From: Sinomonas sp. ASV486
GTDB lineage: Bacteria; Actinomycetota; Actinomycetes; Actinomycetales; Micrococcaceae
NCBI RefSeq assembly: GCF_030908215.1
Contig: NZ_JAVFJK010000003.1
Coordinates: forward strand, 1 to 37,376
Length of the DNA: 37,376 nucleotides
Direction of reading: 5' to 3'
The position numbers were made by a program, and so were the translations under genes. The notes under the pieces are model-generated. The model had not been told where the DNA came from. It saw only the letters and a program-made list of their open reading frames with translations, and made no database searches. How positions within the stretch are numbered: the stretch's first letter is position 1; each line of letters starts with the position of its first letter. This document shows, piece by piece, positions 14,455 through 22,240 of the stretch.

Positions 14455-14460
14455 AGTTCC
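14437..14460 (+). promoter_or_regulatory. three-half-site operator shared with the permease promoter
   Basis: GTTCA (14437-14441), 6 nt, TGAAC (14448-14452), 4 nt, TTCC (14457-14460). Half-site order and spacing equal those at 12388-12365 on the minus strand. It lies between two divergent genes and can act on both. Confidence 0.65.
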
Positions 14461-14465
14461 ATATT

Positions 14466-14497
14466 TTGACCGCACCGCACTCTGCGGCCGCTACGCT
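14466..14497 (+). promoter_or_regulatory. possible promoter of the HIBADH-like gene
   Basis: TTGACC (14466-14471) and TACGCT (14492-14497) are 20 nt apart, longer than ideal. TACGCT lies 6 nt before the ATG, so the transcript may be leaderless. Confidence 0.45.
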
Positions 14498-14503
14498 GGG
14501 AAG

Positions 14504-15379
14504 ATGACGACGATTGCACTCGGCATGATCGGCCTCGGCGCCATGGGCGCCCCGATGGCCCGGCACCTGCTCTCCCACCACGGATCCCTCGCAATCACGG
14601 CCCGGCGCCCGCAGTCGGAGCTCGTGGGCGAGGGAGCACACTGGGCCGATACGCCGCGAGAGCTCGCCGCCTCCGTCGACGCCCTCCTGGTCATGCTCCC
14701 TGACCTCCCCCAGCTCGAGGAGGTCCTGGCCGGGGACGACGGCATCCTGGCCGGCGTGCGCGACTCGGGCCTGACGCTGATGGTCGGGTCGACGAGTTCG
14801 GCCACAGGAGTGCGGGACCTCGCCGCCCGGTTGGCGGACGAGACCGACGGCCGTGTACGCGTCGTGGACTGCCCCGTCTCGGGTGGGGAGGACGGGGCGA
14901 TCGCCGGGACCCTGTCCATCATGCTCGGCGGCACCGAGCCCGATGCGGCCCTCGCCCGCCAGCTGCTCGCTCCCTGCGGCAGCCCCGTGCACCTAGGCCC
15001 GCTCGGGGCCGGACAGGTGGCCAAAGCCTGCAACCAGCTCGTGGTCTCCGCGACCATCCTGGCCCTCGGCGAGGCAACCGTCCTCGCCGAACGCTCAGGG
15101 ATCGACCTGGCCCTGATGTGGGACCTGCTGGGCGGCGGCTACGCCGGGTCGCGGCTCCTCGACTCCCGCAGGGAGAAGCTCGTCAGCGGCGACGACTCGC
15201 CTTCCGGCGTCGCGAAGTACATGGTCAAGGACCTGGTCTCCGCCGAGGAGATCGCGCGCGCCACGAACACCAACCCCGTCCTGCTGCCCGCGCTCCGCGC
15301 CGCGTTCGACGAGATCGTGGCGTCCGGGCTTGGCGATCAGGACATCTCCGTGACCCGGCGGTTCGTGGCCGGGCGGTAG
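14504..15379 (+). CDS. 3-hydroxyisobutyrate dehydrogenase-like oxidoreductase
   Basis: A 291-aa beta-hydroxyacid dehydrogenase (tartronate semialdehyde reductase / 3-hydroxyisobutyrate dehydrogenase / 2-(hydroxymethyl)glutarate dehydrogenase group). The N-terminal Rossmann motif is GMIGLGAMGAPMARHL. The substrate loop is DCPVSGGEDGAIAGTLSIML, and the catalytic Lys is in GQVAKACNQLVV. The all-helical C-terminal half is complete. The start at 14504 follows GGGAAG directly, too close for a normal RBS, while TACGCT sits 6 nt upstream, so leaderless initiation is likely. It diverges from the D-2-hydroxyacid dehydrogenase over a shared operator, which links it to sugar-acid breakdown, for example reduction of tartronate semialdehyde. 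The exact substrate is open. Confidence 0.9.
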   Translation: MTTIALGMIGLGAMGAPMARHLLSHHGSLAITARRPQSELVGEGAHWADTPRELAASVDALLVMLPDLPQLEEVLAGDDGILAGVRDSGLTLMVGSTSSATGVRDLAARLADETDGRVRVVDCPVSGGEDGAIAGTLSIMLGGTEPDAALARQLLAPCGSPVHLGPLGAGQVAKACNQLVVSATILALGEATVLAERSGIDLALMWDLLGGGYAGSRLLDSRREKLVSGDDSPSGVAKYMVKDLVSAEEIARATNTNPVLLPALRAAFDEIVASGLGDQDISVTRRFVAGR

Positions 15380-15418
15380 AGCTCGGGCGCTCTGCCGGAG
15401 CCAGCCCGAGGGGCCCGG

Positions 15419-15450
15419 TGACGGCGGGCGGTGGGCGCGCACCGCCGTCA
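15419..15450. terminator. inverted repeat between convergent genes
   Basis: TGACGGCG (15419-15426) pairs with CGCCGTCA (15443-15450), with an internal alternative stem GGCGGTG/CACCGCC. It lies between the HIBADH-like stop and the MaoC-gene stop and resembles the CGCCGTCGTGCGT family (here CGCCGTCATGCGC). Confidence 0.65.
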
Positions 15451-15467
15451 TGCGCGCCCACGCGCTG

Positions 15468-16400
15468 CTACCCGAGCTGGACCACGGACCCCACGAAATG
15501 CCGCCGGCCCGACTTCGCGTTCCATCCGACGAAGTCGGAGCGTTCCCAGCCGCCCTCGCCGTCAACCACGTCTGAGATGTTCACCGACACCCGTGCCGGC
15601 AGGAAGACGGGCGCCTCGAACTTGACGTCCCAGACGAATGCGTCGCCCTTCTGGGTCCCCACCTCCGCAAGGACACGCGAGGCGGTGTACATGCCGTGCG
15701 CGATGGAGCGCCGCATCCCGAGGGCCCGCGCGGAGATCGAGCTCAAGTGGATGGGATTGAAGTCTCCGGACACGGCCGCGTACTCGCGCCCCGTCTCGGA
15801 CCCGAGGCGCCAGATAGCCGTCGGCAGCGGCGCGCGGAAGTCTTCGCGCGGCTCGGAGGCGACAGGCTTGTCGATGCCGGGCAGGAACACGCCCTTCGCC
15901 AGGTAGGTCGAGACGCCGCGCCACACGGGCTCCCCTCCCCCGGCCCCGCTGCGTCGCACCTCGGCAACCACATCGACCTGGGTCCCGGCCCGGTGTCCGG
16001 AGAGATTCTCAGCCCACGTGGTCACATCGAGCAGGTCGTTGTAGGTGACCGGTTCGCGATACTCGACGTGGTTTCGCAAGTGCACCATCCCCAGAAGCGG
16101 GAGCGGGAAGTCCTCGCGGCCCATGAAGCTCATCGCCACCGGAAACGCGAGGGCGTGCAGGTACCCCGCCGGCACGACGTCGCGTGCGGCTTCGCCCAGC
16201 AGATGCTGGAACTCCGTGAGCTTGGCAAGGTCTTGGCGCACGACGGCGACGTGGTGCCTCGCGCTCGGAAGCCGCCTCGCGCCGTTGCTCCTGGAGATCA
16301 TGAGCCGCGCGGCCTCGGCGGCCGCGGCGACGTAGAGCTTCGAGAGCGAAGGCACCTCCGGCAGCTCGACGGTCTCGATCCCCCGCGGCGGCGCGCTCAC
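15468..16400 (-). CDS. MaoC-type (R)-3-hydroxyacyl-CoA/thioester dehydratase (HtdX-like)
   Basis: A 310-aa double hot-dog protein: an N-terminal FAS1-like dehydratase domain and a C-terminal MaoC domain carrying the hydratase 2 motif SGDFNPIHLSSISARALGM with D213 and H218. It should interconvert trans-2-enoyl-CoA and (R)-3-hydroxyacyl-CoA. The GTG at 16400 overlaps the stop of the FabG4-like gene by 4 nt (GTGA), which fixes the start and shows translational coupling; an upstream frame extension is a shadow. The gene order htdX-fabG4-fadA2 matches the Mycobacterium tuberculosis Rv0241c-Rv0243 locus, known for this family. Here the neighbour acyl-CoA oxidase and thiolase suggest beta-oxidation. 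The last gene of its operon, it ends at a bidirectional hairpin. Confidence 0.88.
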   Translation of the reverse strand: MSAPPRGIETVELPEVPSLSKLYVAAAAEAARLMISRSNGARRLPSARHHVAVVRQDLAKLTEFQHLLGEAARDVVPAGYLHALAFPVAMSFMGREDFPLPLLGMVHLRNHVEYREPVTYNDLLDVTTWAENLSGHRAGTQVDVVAEVRRSGAGGGEPVWRGVSTYLAKGVFLPGIDKPVASEPREDFRAPLPTAIWRLGSETGREYAAVSGDFNPIHLSSISARALGMRRSIAHGMYTASRVLAEVGTQKGDAFVWDVKFEAPVFLPARVSVNISDVVDGEGGWERSDFVGWNAKSGRRHFVGSVVQLG

Positions 16401-17830
16401 TGCCCCACCAGATTCTGCCCGCACACGCGGAGCACGTTACCCGAAATGCCGCCAGCCGCATCAGAGGCGAAGAACCCTATCGCCTCGGCCACGTCGAGCG
16501 GCAACCCGCCCTGCTGGAGGGAATTGAGGCGGCGGGCCACCTCGCGCGTCGCGAAGGGGATCTTGGCGGTCATCTCGGTCTCAATGAATCCGGGGGCCAC
16601 GGCGTTTGCGGTCCCGCCGGTGGCGGCGAGCCGGGCCGCCGTCGAGCGGACCATACCCATGACACCGGCCTTGGACGCCGCATAATTCGTCTGGCCGCGG
16701 TTGCCCGCGATGCCAGAGGTCGAAGCGACGGAGACAATGCGGAACCCGTCGGGAAGCCTCCCGGACCCCATCAGCGCGTCGTTGATCCGCAGCTGCGCCG
16801 CGATGTTCACCGCGATGACAGCGTCCCACTTGGCCGCGTCCATGTTGGCCAGGAGCTTGTCCCGCGTGATGCCGGCGTTGTGCACGAGGATGTCGAAAGC
16901 GCCGTGCCGGGACAGGGCGTGCTCGAGGATCCGCTCCCCCGCGTCCGGCTTGGTGATGTCCAGTTGGAGGGCGGTCCCGCGGACCTCGTTGGCGACCTTC
17001 GCGAGGGAGTCGCCTGCCGCGGGGACGTCGACGACCACGAGCTTCGCCCCATCCCGCGCGAGCGTCCGTGCAATCGCCGCGCCGATGCCCCGGGCGGCCC
17101 CGGTCACCACGGCGACCTTCCCCGCGAGCGGCTTGTCCGGATCGGCGGGCAGTTCGCCCTTGGCCGTGCCGACGGTCAGGAACTGGCCATCCACGAACGC
17201 GGACCGTCCGGAGAGCAGGAAGCGCAGGGCCCCGAGCGCACTGGGCACCTCCGCCGAGACGCCCTCGGCCAGGAGGATCCCATTGCCAGTCGCCCCGGAC
17301 CGCAGCTCCTTGGCCAGCGAGCGCAGGATGCCCTCGACGCCGGCACGGGCCGCGGCGAGCGCCGGCTCGTCGGCCGTGGAGGATCGACGCGACACGGTCA
17401 CGACCCGGGCGTTCGGCGCGAGCGAGCGCAGCGCCCGCCCGGCAGCGAGGACCGGGCCCGCGAGGTCCTCGGGCCGCGTGATCGAGTCGAGGGCGAGGAC
17501 GATTCCCCCCAGCTTCGCGGTGCCACCGGTTGGCGCGTTGGCGCCCGGAGCGGCGGGTGAGGCGGACGACGACGCCGACCCGCCGGCGTCGTGCGTCCCA
17601 CCGGCGGCGGTGGCGATCCCCGGATCCCGAAGGACCTCGACGTCCCAGCCCTTGAGCGCGGTCTCGAGCGAGTCGGCCCCGGGACCGGTCCCGATGAGCA
17701 GCACGGGCCCAGGCACGAGCGGCGCGCCCGGCTCGTAGCGGCGCAGCCTCACGGGCTGCGGGAGTCCGAGCCTCTTGGCGAGGTCACGGCCCCAGCCGCG
17801 CGAGACGAAGTCGGTGTATTTGTCAGCCAT
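16397..17830 (-). CDS. fabG4: FabG4-like 3-oxoacyl-thioester reductase, two-domain SDR
   Basis: A 477-aa protein of the high-molecular-weight FabG class. Residues 1-230 form a degenerate flavodoxin/SDR-like N-domain (LLIGTGPGADSLETALKGWD). Residues 235-477 form the active SDR domain with TGAARGIG (243-250), NAG (318-320), S370 in SVASTSGIAGNRGQ, and Y383-x3-K387 (YAASK). It should interconvert 3-oxoacyl- and (R)-3-hydroxyacyl-CoA. The ATG at 17830 follows GGGAAGGGAAA. A linker of about 30 residues (77-106) made almost only of Ala, Ser, Gly, Pro and Thr interrupts the N-domain; this is unusual. It sits 28 nt after fadA2 and overlaps the MaoC gene by 4 nt, forming one operon. Direction in vivo (degradation or synthesis) is inferred from the neighbours. 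Confidence 0.92.
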   Translation of the reverse strand: MADKYTDFVSRGWGRDLAKRLGLPQPVRLRRYEPGAPLVPGPVLLIGTGPGADSLETALKGWDVEVLRDPGIATAAGGTHDAGGSASSSASPAAPGANAPTGGTAKLGGIVLALDSITRPEDLAGPVLAAGRALRSLAPNARVVTVSRRSSTADEPALAAARAGVEGILRSLAKELRSGATGNGILLAEGVSAEVPSALGALRFLLSGRSAFVDGQFLTVGTAKGELPADPDKPLAGKVAVVTGAARGIGAAIARTLARDGAKLVVVDVPAAGDSLAKVANEVRGTALQLDITKPDAGERILEHALSRHGAFDILVHNAGITRDKLLANMDAAKWDAVIAVNIAAQLRINDALMGSGRLPDGFRIVSVASTSGIAGNRGQTNYAASKAGVMGMVRSTAARLAATGGTANAVAPGFIETEMTAKIPFATREVARRLNSLQQGGLPLDVAEAIGFFASDAAGGISGNVLRVCGQNLVGQ

Positions 17831-17858
17831 GTGTTTCCCTTCCCCCGGGTTGTCCTGG

Positions 17859-19211
17859 TCAGCGTCCCTCGAGGACGGCGACAACGCCCATGCCGCCAGC
17901 CGCACACACGGAGATGAGACCGCGCGCGGGCCGCCCGAGGTCGCCGGCATCGGTCCGCTCGTGCAGCTGCTTTGCGAGCGAGGCGACGATGCGCCCGCCG
18001 GTCGCGGCGAACGGGTGCCCCGCGGCGAGTGAGGAGCCGTTGACATTGAGCTTGGCTCGGTCCACCTTGCCGAACGCGCCCTCGAGTCCGAGCCGCTCGC
18101 GGCAGAAGTCGGCATCCTCCCACGCGGCGAGCGTCGCCAGGACGGTGCCGGCGAACGCCTCGTGGATCTCGAAGTAGTCGAAGTCTTCAAGGGTGAGGCC
18201 GAGCCGGGCGAGCAGGCGCGGCACCGCGAACACGGGCGCCATGAGGAGACCGTCCTTGCCGTGCACGAAGTCCACCGCGGCGGCCTCGCCGTCCACGACG
18301 TCCGCGAGGATCGGCAGGTCGCGCGCGGCGGCCCACTCCTCGGAGGCGAGCAGCACGGCCGCGGCGCCGTCGGTGAGCGGGGTCGAGTTGCCAGCCGTCA
18401 TCGTCGCGTCCGCGCCAAGATGCCTGCCGAAGACGGGCGAGAGCTTGCCCATCTTCTCCATCGAGGTGTCGGCGCGGAGGTTCGAATCCTTCGTGAGTCC
18501 TCGGTAGGGGGTCACGAGGTCGTCGAAGAAGCCGCGGTCATAGGCGGCGGCGAGGTTCTTGTGCGAGGCGAGGGCGAGCTCGTCCTGCGCCTCCCGCGTG
18601 ATGTTCCACTGCTTGGTGGTCAGCGCCTGGTGCTCGCCCATGGACAGGCCCGTGCGCGGCTCGCCCGTCCCGGGGGCATCGGGCGCGAGGTCCTTGGGGC
18701 GCAGGCGGGAGACGGCCTTGAGCTTCTGCTGGAGCGTCTTGGCACGGCTGAGTTCGAGGAGTACATCGCGCAGGCCCTCGCTCACGGCGATCGGCGCATC
18801 CGAGGTCGAGTCGACCCCGCCCGCGATGCCCGATTCGATCCGGCCGAGCTTGATCTTGTCGGAAAGCTGCAGAACTGTCTCGAGGCCCGTGGCACACGCC
18901 TGCTGCACATCGTAAGCGGGGGTCTCGGGGCTGAGGGCCGAACCGAGCACTGACTCGCGCGTGAGGTTGAAGTCGCGACTGTGCTTGAGCACCGCGCCGG
19001 CAGCCACCTCTCCGATGCGCTCGTCCTGCAGGCCGAACCGCGCCACGAGGCCGTCGAGCGCGGCCGTGAGCATGTCCTGGTTCGAGGTGCGCGTGTACGC
19101 GCCGTTGGCGCGGGCGAACGGGATGCGGTTGCCGCCGACGACGACAGCCCTCCGGATGCCAGCCGGGGACGAGGGGGAAGACGGGGAAGACGCGGAAGAG
19201 GGGGTCGACAT
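17859..19211 (-). CDS. fadA2: acetyl-CoA acyltransferase (thiolase), FadA2-like
   Basis: A 450-aa thiolase that splits 3-ketoacyl-CoA to acetyl-CoA and a shortened acyl-CoA. The nucleophile is C106 in DVQQACATGLE. The C-terminal catalytic elements are EIHEAFAG, the NVNGSSLAAGHPFAATGGR loop and SVCAAGGMGVVAVLEGR. The ATG at 19211 has CGGAGGCA 7 nt upstream; an upstream frame extension to 19253 runs into the operator. The N-terminus carries a Ser/Pro-rich extension (MSTPSSASSPSSPSSPAG) before the fold begins at IRRAVVVGG. It is the first gene of the fadA2-fabG4-maoC operon and is divergent from the TetR gene, with a shared inverted repeat at 19245-19277. Confidence 0.92.
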   Translation of the reverse strand: MSTPSSASSPSSPSSPAGIRRAVVVGGNRIPFARANGAYTRTSNQDMLTAALDGLVARFGLQDERIGEVAAGAVLKHSRDFNLTRESVLGSALSPETPAYDVQQACATGLETVLQLSDKIKLGRIESGIAGGVDSTSDAPIAVSEGLRDVLLELSRAKTLQQKLKAVSRLRPKDLAPDAPGTGEPRTGLSMGEHQALTTKQWNITREAQDELALASHKNLAAAYDRGFFDDLVTPYRGLTKDSNLRADTSMEKMGKLSPVFGRHLGADATMTAGNSTPLTDGAAAVLLASEEWAAARDLPILADVVDGEAAAVDFVHGKDGLLMAPVFAVPRLLARLGLTLEDFDYFEIHEAFAGTVLATLAAWEDADFCRERLGLEGAFGKVDRAKLNVNGSSLAAGHPFAATGGRIVASLAKQLHERTDAGDLGRPARGLISVCAAGGMGVVAVLEGR

Positions 19212-19244
19212 CTGAATGCCTCCGATGATTGTGACCTGAGTTAC

Positions 19245-19277
19245 CGATACCAAGCGTACCTGATACGCTGGGTATCG
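19245..19277. promoter_or_regulatory. 14-bp inverted repeat, probable TetR operator
   Basis: CGATACCAAGCGTA (19245-19258) and TACGCTGGGTATCG (19264-19277) are inverted repeats with one mismatch and a 5-nt spacer. The right arm contains a -10-like TACGCT (19264-19269) and ends on the first base of the tetR-type GTG start. Bound repressor would block tetR and, 34 bp from the fadA2 start, probably fadA2 as well. Confidence 0.8.
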
Positions 19278-20086
19278 TGAACTACCCCACCCCCCGTGCT
19301 GAAGGTCTCGGTACCGTCACGTACGACGTCGCGAGGCAGCCCATCGTCGACGGCCGCACCGCCCGCTGGGCGAACCACCGAGAGGAAAGGCGCGTCGAGC
19401 TGGTCCACGCGGCCCGCCGGGCCGTGCATCGGCTCGGACCGGACGTCCCCATGGAGGAGATCGCCGCCGCCGCGAGTACGTCGAAGTCCGTCTTCTACCG
19501 GTACTTCCGCGACAAGGCCGGGCTTCAGGCGGCGATGGGCGCCCTCGTGCTGGCTCAGATGCAGGTCCGCATCGCCCAGGCTGCCGCCGCGGCCCAGACC
19601 CCCTACGAGGGGCTCCGCGCAATGGTCGCCGCGTACCTCGGCATGGCCGTCCGTTCGCCCAACGTCTACGAATTCGTCACCCGCGTGCCGGTGGGCTCGG
19701 CACCGTCGGAGCCGGCCGTCCAGCGCGCCACCGCCGGCCGGAGCAGTGCCGCCGGGCACGCCGCGGATGAAGCGTTCGGAAGCTTCTTCGACGCGATCGC
19801 CACGATGATCCAGGCGCCGATGAGCCGCTACCTCGACCCCGCGGCGTCGGCCACCCTCGACTACTGGCCCAGCGCTGCCATCGGGCTCGTGCGGACCGCC
19901 GGCGAGCGCTGGCTCGCTGCTCCCCCCTCGCCCGAGAAGCCCGGCCTCGAACAGATGGCCGCCCTGATCGCCGACTGGCTCTTCGCCGGCATCGCCGCGC
20001 AGGCGAGCCACACGCAATCGGCGAGCGCCGCCGTCGTCCATGAACCACACCCCACCGCAGCCGTTCCCGCAAAGGAGACCCCGTGA
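19277..20086 (+). CDS. TetR-family regulator of the lipid cluster
   Basis: A 269-aa regulator. After an N-terminal arm of about 35 residues, the DNA-binding helices are at about 40-90 with VPMEEIAAAASTSKSVFYRY as the HTH and FRDKAGLQAAM after it. The remainder is an all-helical ligand domain with an Ala-rich C-terminal tail. The start is GTG at 19277, 7 nt after TACGCT, so a leaderless mRNA is likely. The operator covers this start. Its 3' end overlaps the acyl-CoA oxidase gene by 4 nt (GTGA), placing regulator and oxidase in one transcript, and it diverges from fadA2. It most likely represses both arms and responds to an acyl-CoA. The ligand is inferred. Confidence 0.92.
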   Translation: MNYPTPRAEGLGTVTYDVARQPIVDGRTARWANHREERRVELVHAARRAVHRLGPDVPMEEIAAAASTSKSVFYRYFRDKAGLQAAMGALVLAQMQVRIAQAAAAAQTPYEGLRAMVAAYLGMAVRSPNVYEFVTRVPVGSAPSEPAVQRATAGRSSAAGHAADEAFGSFFDAIATMIQAPMSRYLDPAASATLDYWPSAAIGLVRTAGERWLAAPPSPEKPGLEQMAALIADWLFAGIAAQASHTQSASAAVVHEPHPTAAVPAKETP

Positions 20087-22155
20087 CCGATCCGACCACC
20101 GCTACCGCGACCGCCCCTGCCGAGGCAGACCTGGCCGACCTCGAGCCGTCCCCCCGTGTCGACGTTGCCGCCCTCGGGGAGTACCTCCTCGGTGCGTGGG
20201 CCGATGTCCGCAGGCAAGCGCGGGAGCTCGCCGCCAAGCCCGAGTTGCACAAGCTCGAGGGCCTGACCCACATCGAGCACCGCGAGCGGGTGTTCGGCCA
20301 GCTCAAATACCTCGTGGACCACCAGGCAATCCAGCGCGCATTCCCGAAGGAACTCGGCGGCGAAGACAACCACGGCGGCAACGTTGCGGGCTTCGAGGAG
20401 CTCGTGACCGCAGACCCGTCGCTGCAGATCAAGGCGGGCGTGCAGTGGGGCCTCTTCGGTGCCGCAGTGATGCACCTGGGCACCGCAGAGCACCACAGGA
20501 AGTGGCTGCCGGACATCATGGACCTGACCGTGCCGGGCGCGTTCGCCATGACCGAGATAGGGCACGGCTCCGACGTCGCGAGCATCGCGACGACCGCCAC
20601 GTATGACGAGGCAGCCGACGAGTTCGTGATCAACACCCCGTTCCGCGCGGCGTGGAAGGAGTACCTCGGCAACGCGGCCAAGGACGGCATCGCGGCGACG
20701 GTGTTCGCCCAGCTCATCGTCAAGGGCGTCAACCACGGCGTGCACGCGTTCTACGTGCCCATCCGCGACGCGCAGACCAGGGAACCGCTTCCCGGGATCA
20801 AGACCGAAGACGACGGCGTCAAGGGCGGCCTCAACGGCATCGACAACGGCCGCCTCTGCTTCGAGGACGTACGCATCCCGCGGACCAACCTGCTCAACCG
20901 GTACGGCGACGTCTCCGCGGAGGGCACCTACACCTCCCCCATCGCGAGCCCCGGCCGGCGCTTCTTCACGATGCTCGGCACCCTCGTCCAGGGCCGCGTC
21001 TCGCTCGACGGCGCCGCGGTCGCCGCCTCGAAGGTCGGCCTCACCGCGGCCATCAGGTACGCGAGCGAACGCCGCCAGTTCAACGCTTCCTCCGAGACTG
21101 CCGAGGAGGTGCTCCTGGACTACCAGCGCCACCAGCGCCGCCTCTTCCCGCTGCTCGCGGCCACGTACGCGATGAGCTTCGCCCACGAGGAGCTGCTGGG
21201 GAAGTTCGACGGCGTGTTCTCCGGTCAGCAGGACACCGACGAGGACCGCCAGGACCTGGAGACCTTCGCCGCCGCGCTCAAGCCGCTCTCCACGTGGCAC
21301 GCGCTCGAGACGCTCCAGGAGTGCCGCGAGGCGTGCGGCGGCGCGGGCTTCATGATCGAGAACCGCTTCGCTTCCCTGCGCGCGGACCTCGATGTCTACG
21401 CGACGTTCGAGGGCGACAACAACGTGCTCCTCCAGCTCGTCGCCAAGCGGCTCCTGAACGACTACGCCAAGGAGTTCCGCGCCATGACCGTGGGGGCCCT
21501 GGCCAAGTTCGCGCTCGGCCAGGCACGCGGCGTAGCGTTCAAGACCGGCCTCGGCGCCGTGGGCCAGTTCATCGCCGACTCGGGGCGCGCCCAGCGATCA
21601 GCCCTCGCCCTGCGCGACCCCGACACCCAGCGGCTGCTGCTCGCCGAGCGGGTCCAGACCATGGTTGCGCAGGTGGCGCAGGCCCTCCAGGGCGCCAACA
21701 GGCTGCCGCAGGCCGAGGCGGCCGCGCGCTTCAACGACCACCAGAACGAGCTCATCGAGGCCGCCCGTGCGCACGCCGAGCTCCTGCAGTGGGAGGCGTT
21801 CACCGAGGCGCTCGAGAAGATCGAGGATCCCGGTACCAGGCAGGTCCTGACCTGGCTGCGCGACCTCTTCGGCCTGACACTCATCGAGAAGCACCTCGAG
21901 TGGCACCTCATGAACGGCCGCCTGTCGATGCAGCGCGGACGCACCGTCGGCGAGTACATCAACCGGCTCCTCGCCAAACTCCGCCCCCACGCCCTCGACC
22001 TCGTGGATGCGTTCGGTTACACCCAGGACCACATCCGGTCAACCGTGGCGAGCGGGATCGAGGCGAAGCGCCAGGAGGAGGCCGCGGCGTACTTCGCCCA
22101 GCTGCGGAAGTTGGGCACGGCTCCTGTGAAGGAGAAGAACCTGAAGCGGCCGTAG
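20083..22155 (+). CDS. acyl-CoA oxidase / acyl-CoA dehydrogenase, 690 aa
   Basis: Flavoprotein that oxidises acyl-CoA to trans-2-enoyl-CoA. At 690 aa, with an extra C-terminal helical domain (LTLIEKHLEWHLMNGRLSMQ and after), it fits the acyl-CoA oxidase architecture better than the roughly 380-aa acyl-CoA dehydrogenases. Signatures are AMTEIGHGSDVASIATTATY (FAD/substrate loop), YASERRQFN, and E443 in YATFEGDNNVLLQLVAKRLL as likely catalytic base. The GTG at 20083 overlaps the tetR stop by 4 nt and has AAAGGAG upstream. In the comparable mycobacterial locus an acyl-CoA dehydrogenase (fadE5) holds this place. If it is a true oxidase it will make H2O2; sequence does not settle oxidase versus dehydrogenase. 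Confidence 0.88.
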   Translation: MTDPTTATATAPAEADLADLEPSPRVDVAALGEYLLGAWADVRRQARELAAKPELHKLEGLTHIEHRERVFGQLKYLVDHQAIQRAFPKELGGEDNHGGNVAGFEELVTADPSLQIKAGVQWGLFGAAVMHLGTAEHHRKWLPDIMDLTVPGAFAMTEIGHGSDVASIATTATYDEAADEFVINTPFRAAWKEYLGNAAKDGIAATVFAQLIVKGVNHGVHAFYVPIRDAQTREPLPGIKTEDDGVKGGLNGIDNGRLCFEDVRIPRTNLLNRYGDVSAEGTYTSPIASPGRRFFTMLGTLVQGRVSLDGAAVAASKVGLTAAIRYASERRQFNASSETAEEVLLDYQRHQRRLFPLLAATYAMSFAHEELLGKFDGVFSGQQDTDEDRQDLETFAAALKPLSTWHALETLQECREACGGAGFMIENRFASLRADLDVYATFEGDNNVLLQLVAKRLLNDYAKEFRAMTVGALAKFALGQARGVAFKTGLGAVGQFIADSGRAQRSALALRDPDTQRLLLAERVQTMVAQVAQALQGANRLPQAEAAARFNDHQNELIEAARAHAELLQWEAFTEALEKIEDPGTRQVLTWLRDLFGLTLIEKHLEWHLMNGRLSMQRGRTVGEYINRLLAKLRPHALDLVDAFGYTQDHIRSTVASGIEAKRQEEAAAYFAQLRKLGTAPVKEKNLKRP

Positions 22156-22240
22156 GTCCCTTCCCCCTCCCAGCGGCCGGGACTAGCCTGAAGTCAGGAC
22201 CCGGCCGCACCGGCGCCCGGGGCAACTCAGGAGGTTATCC

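Noticed and set aside
20083-22155. Calling the acyl-CoA oxidase fadE5
   Set aside because: Synteny suggests fadE5, but 690 aa with a C-terminal oxidase-like domain fits acyl-CoA oxidase better, so no symbol was given.
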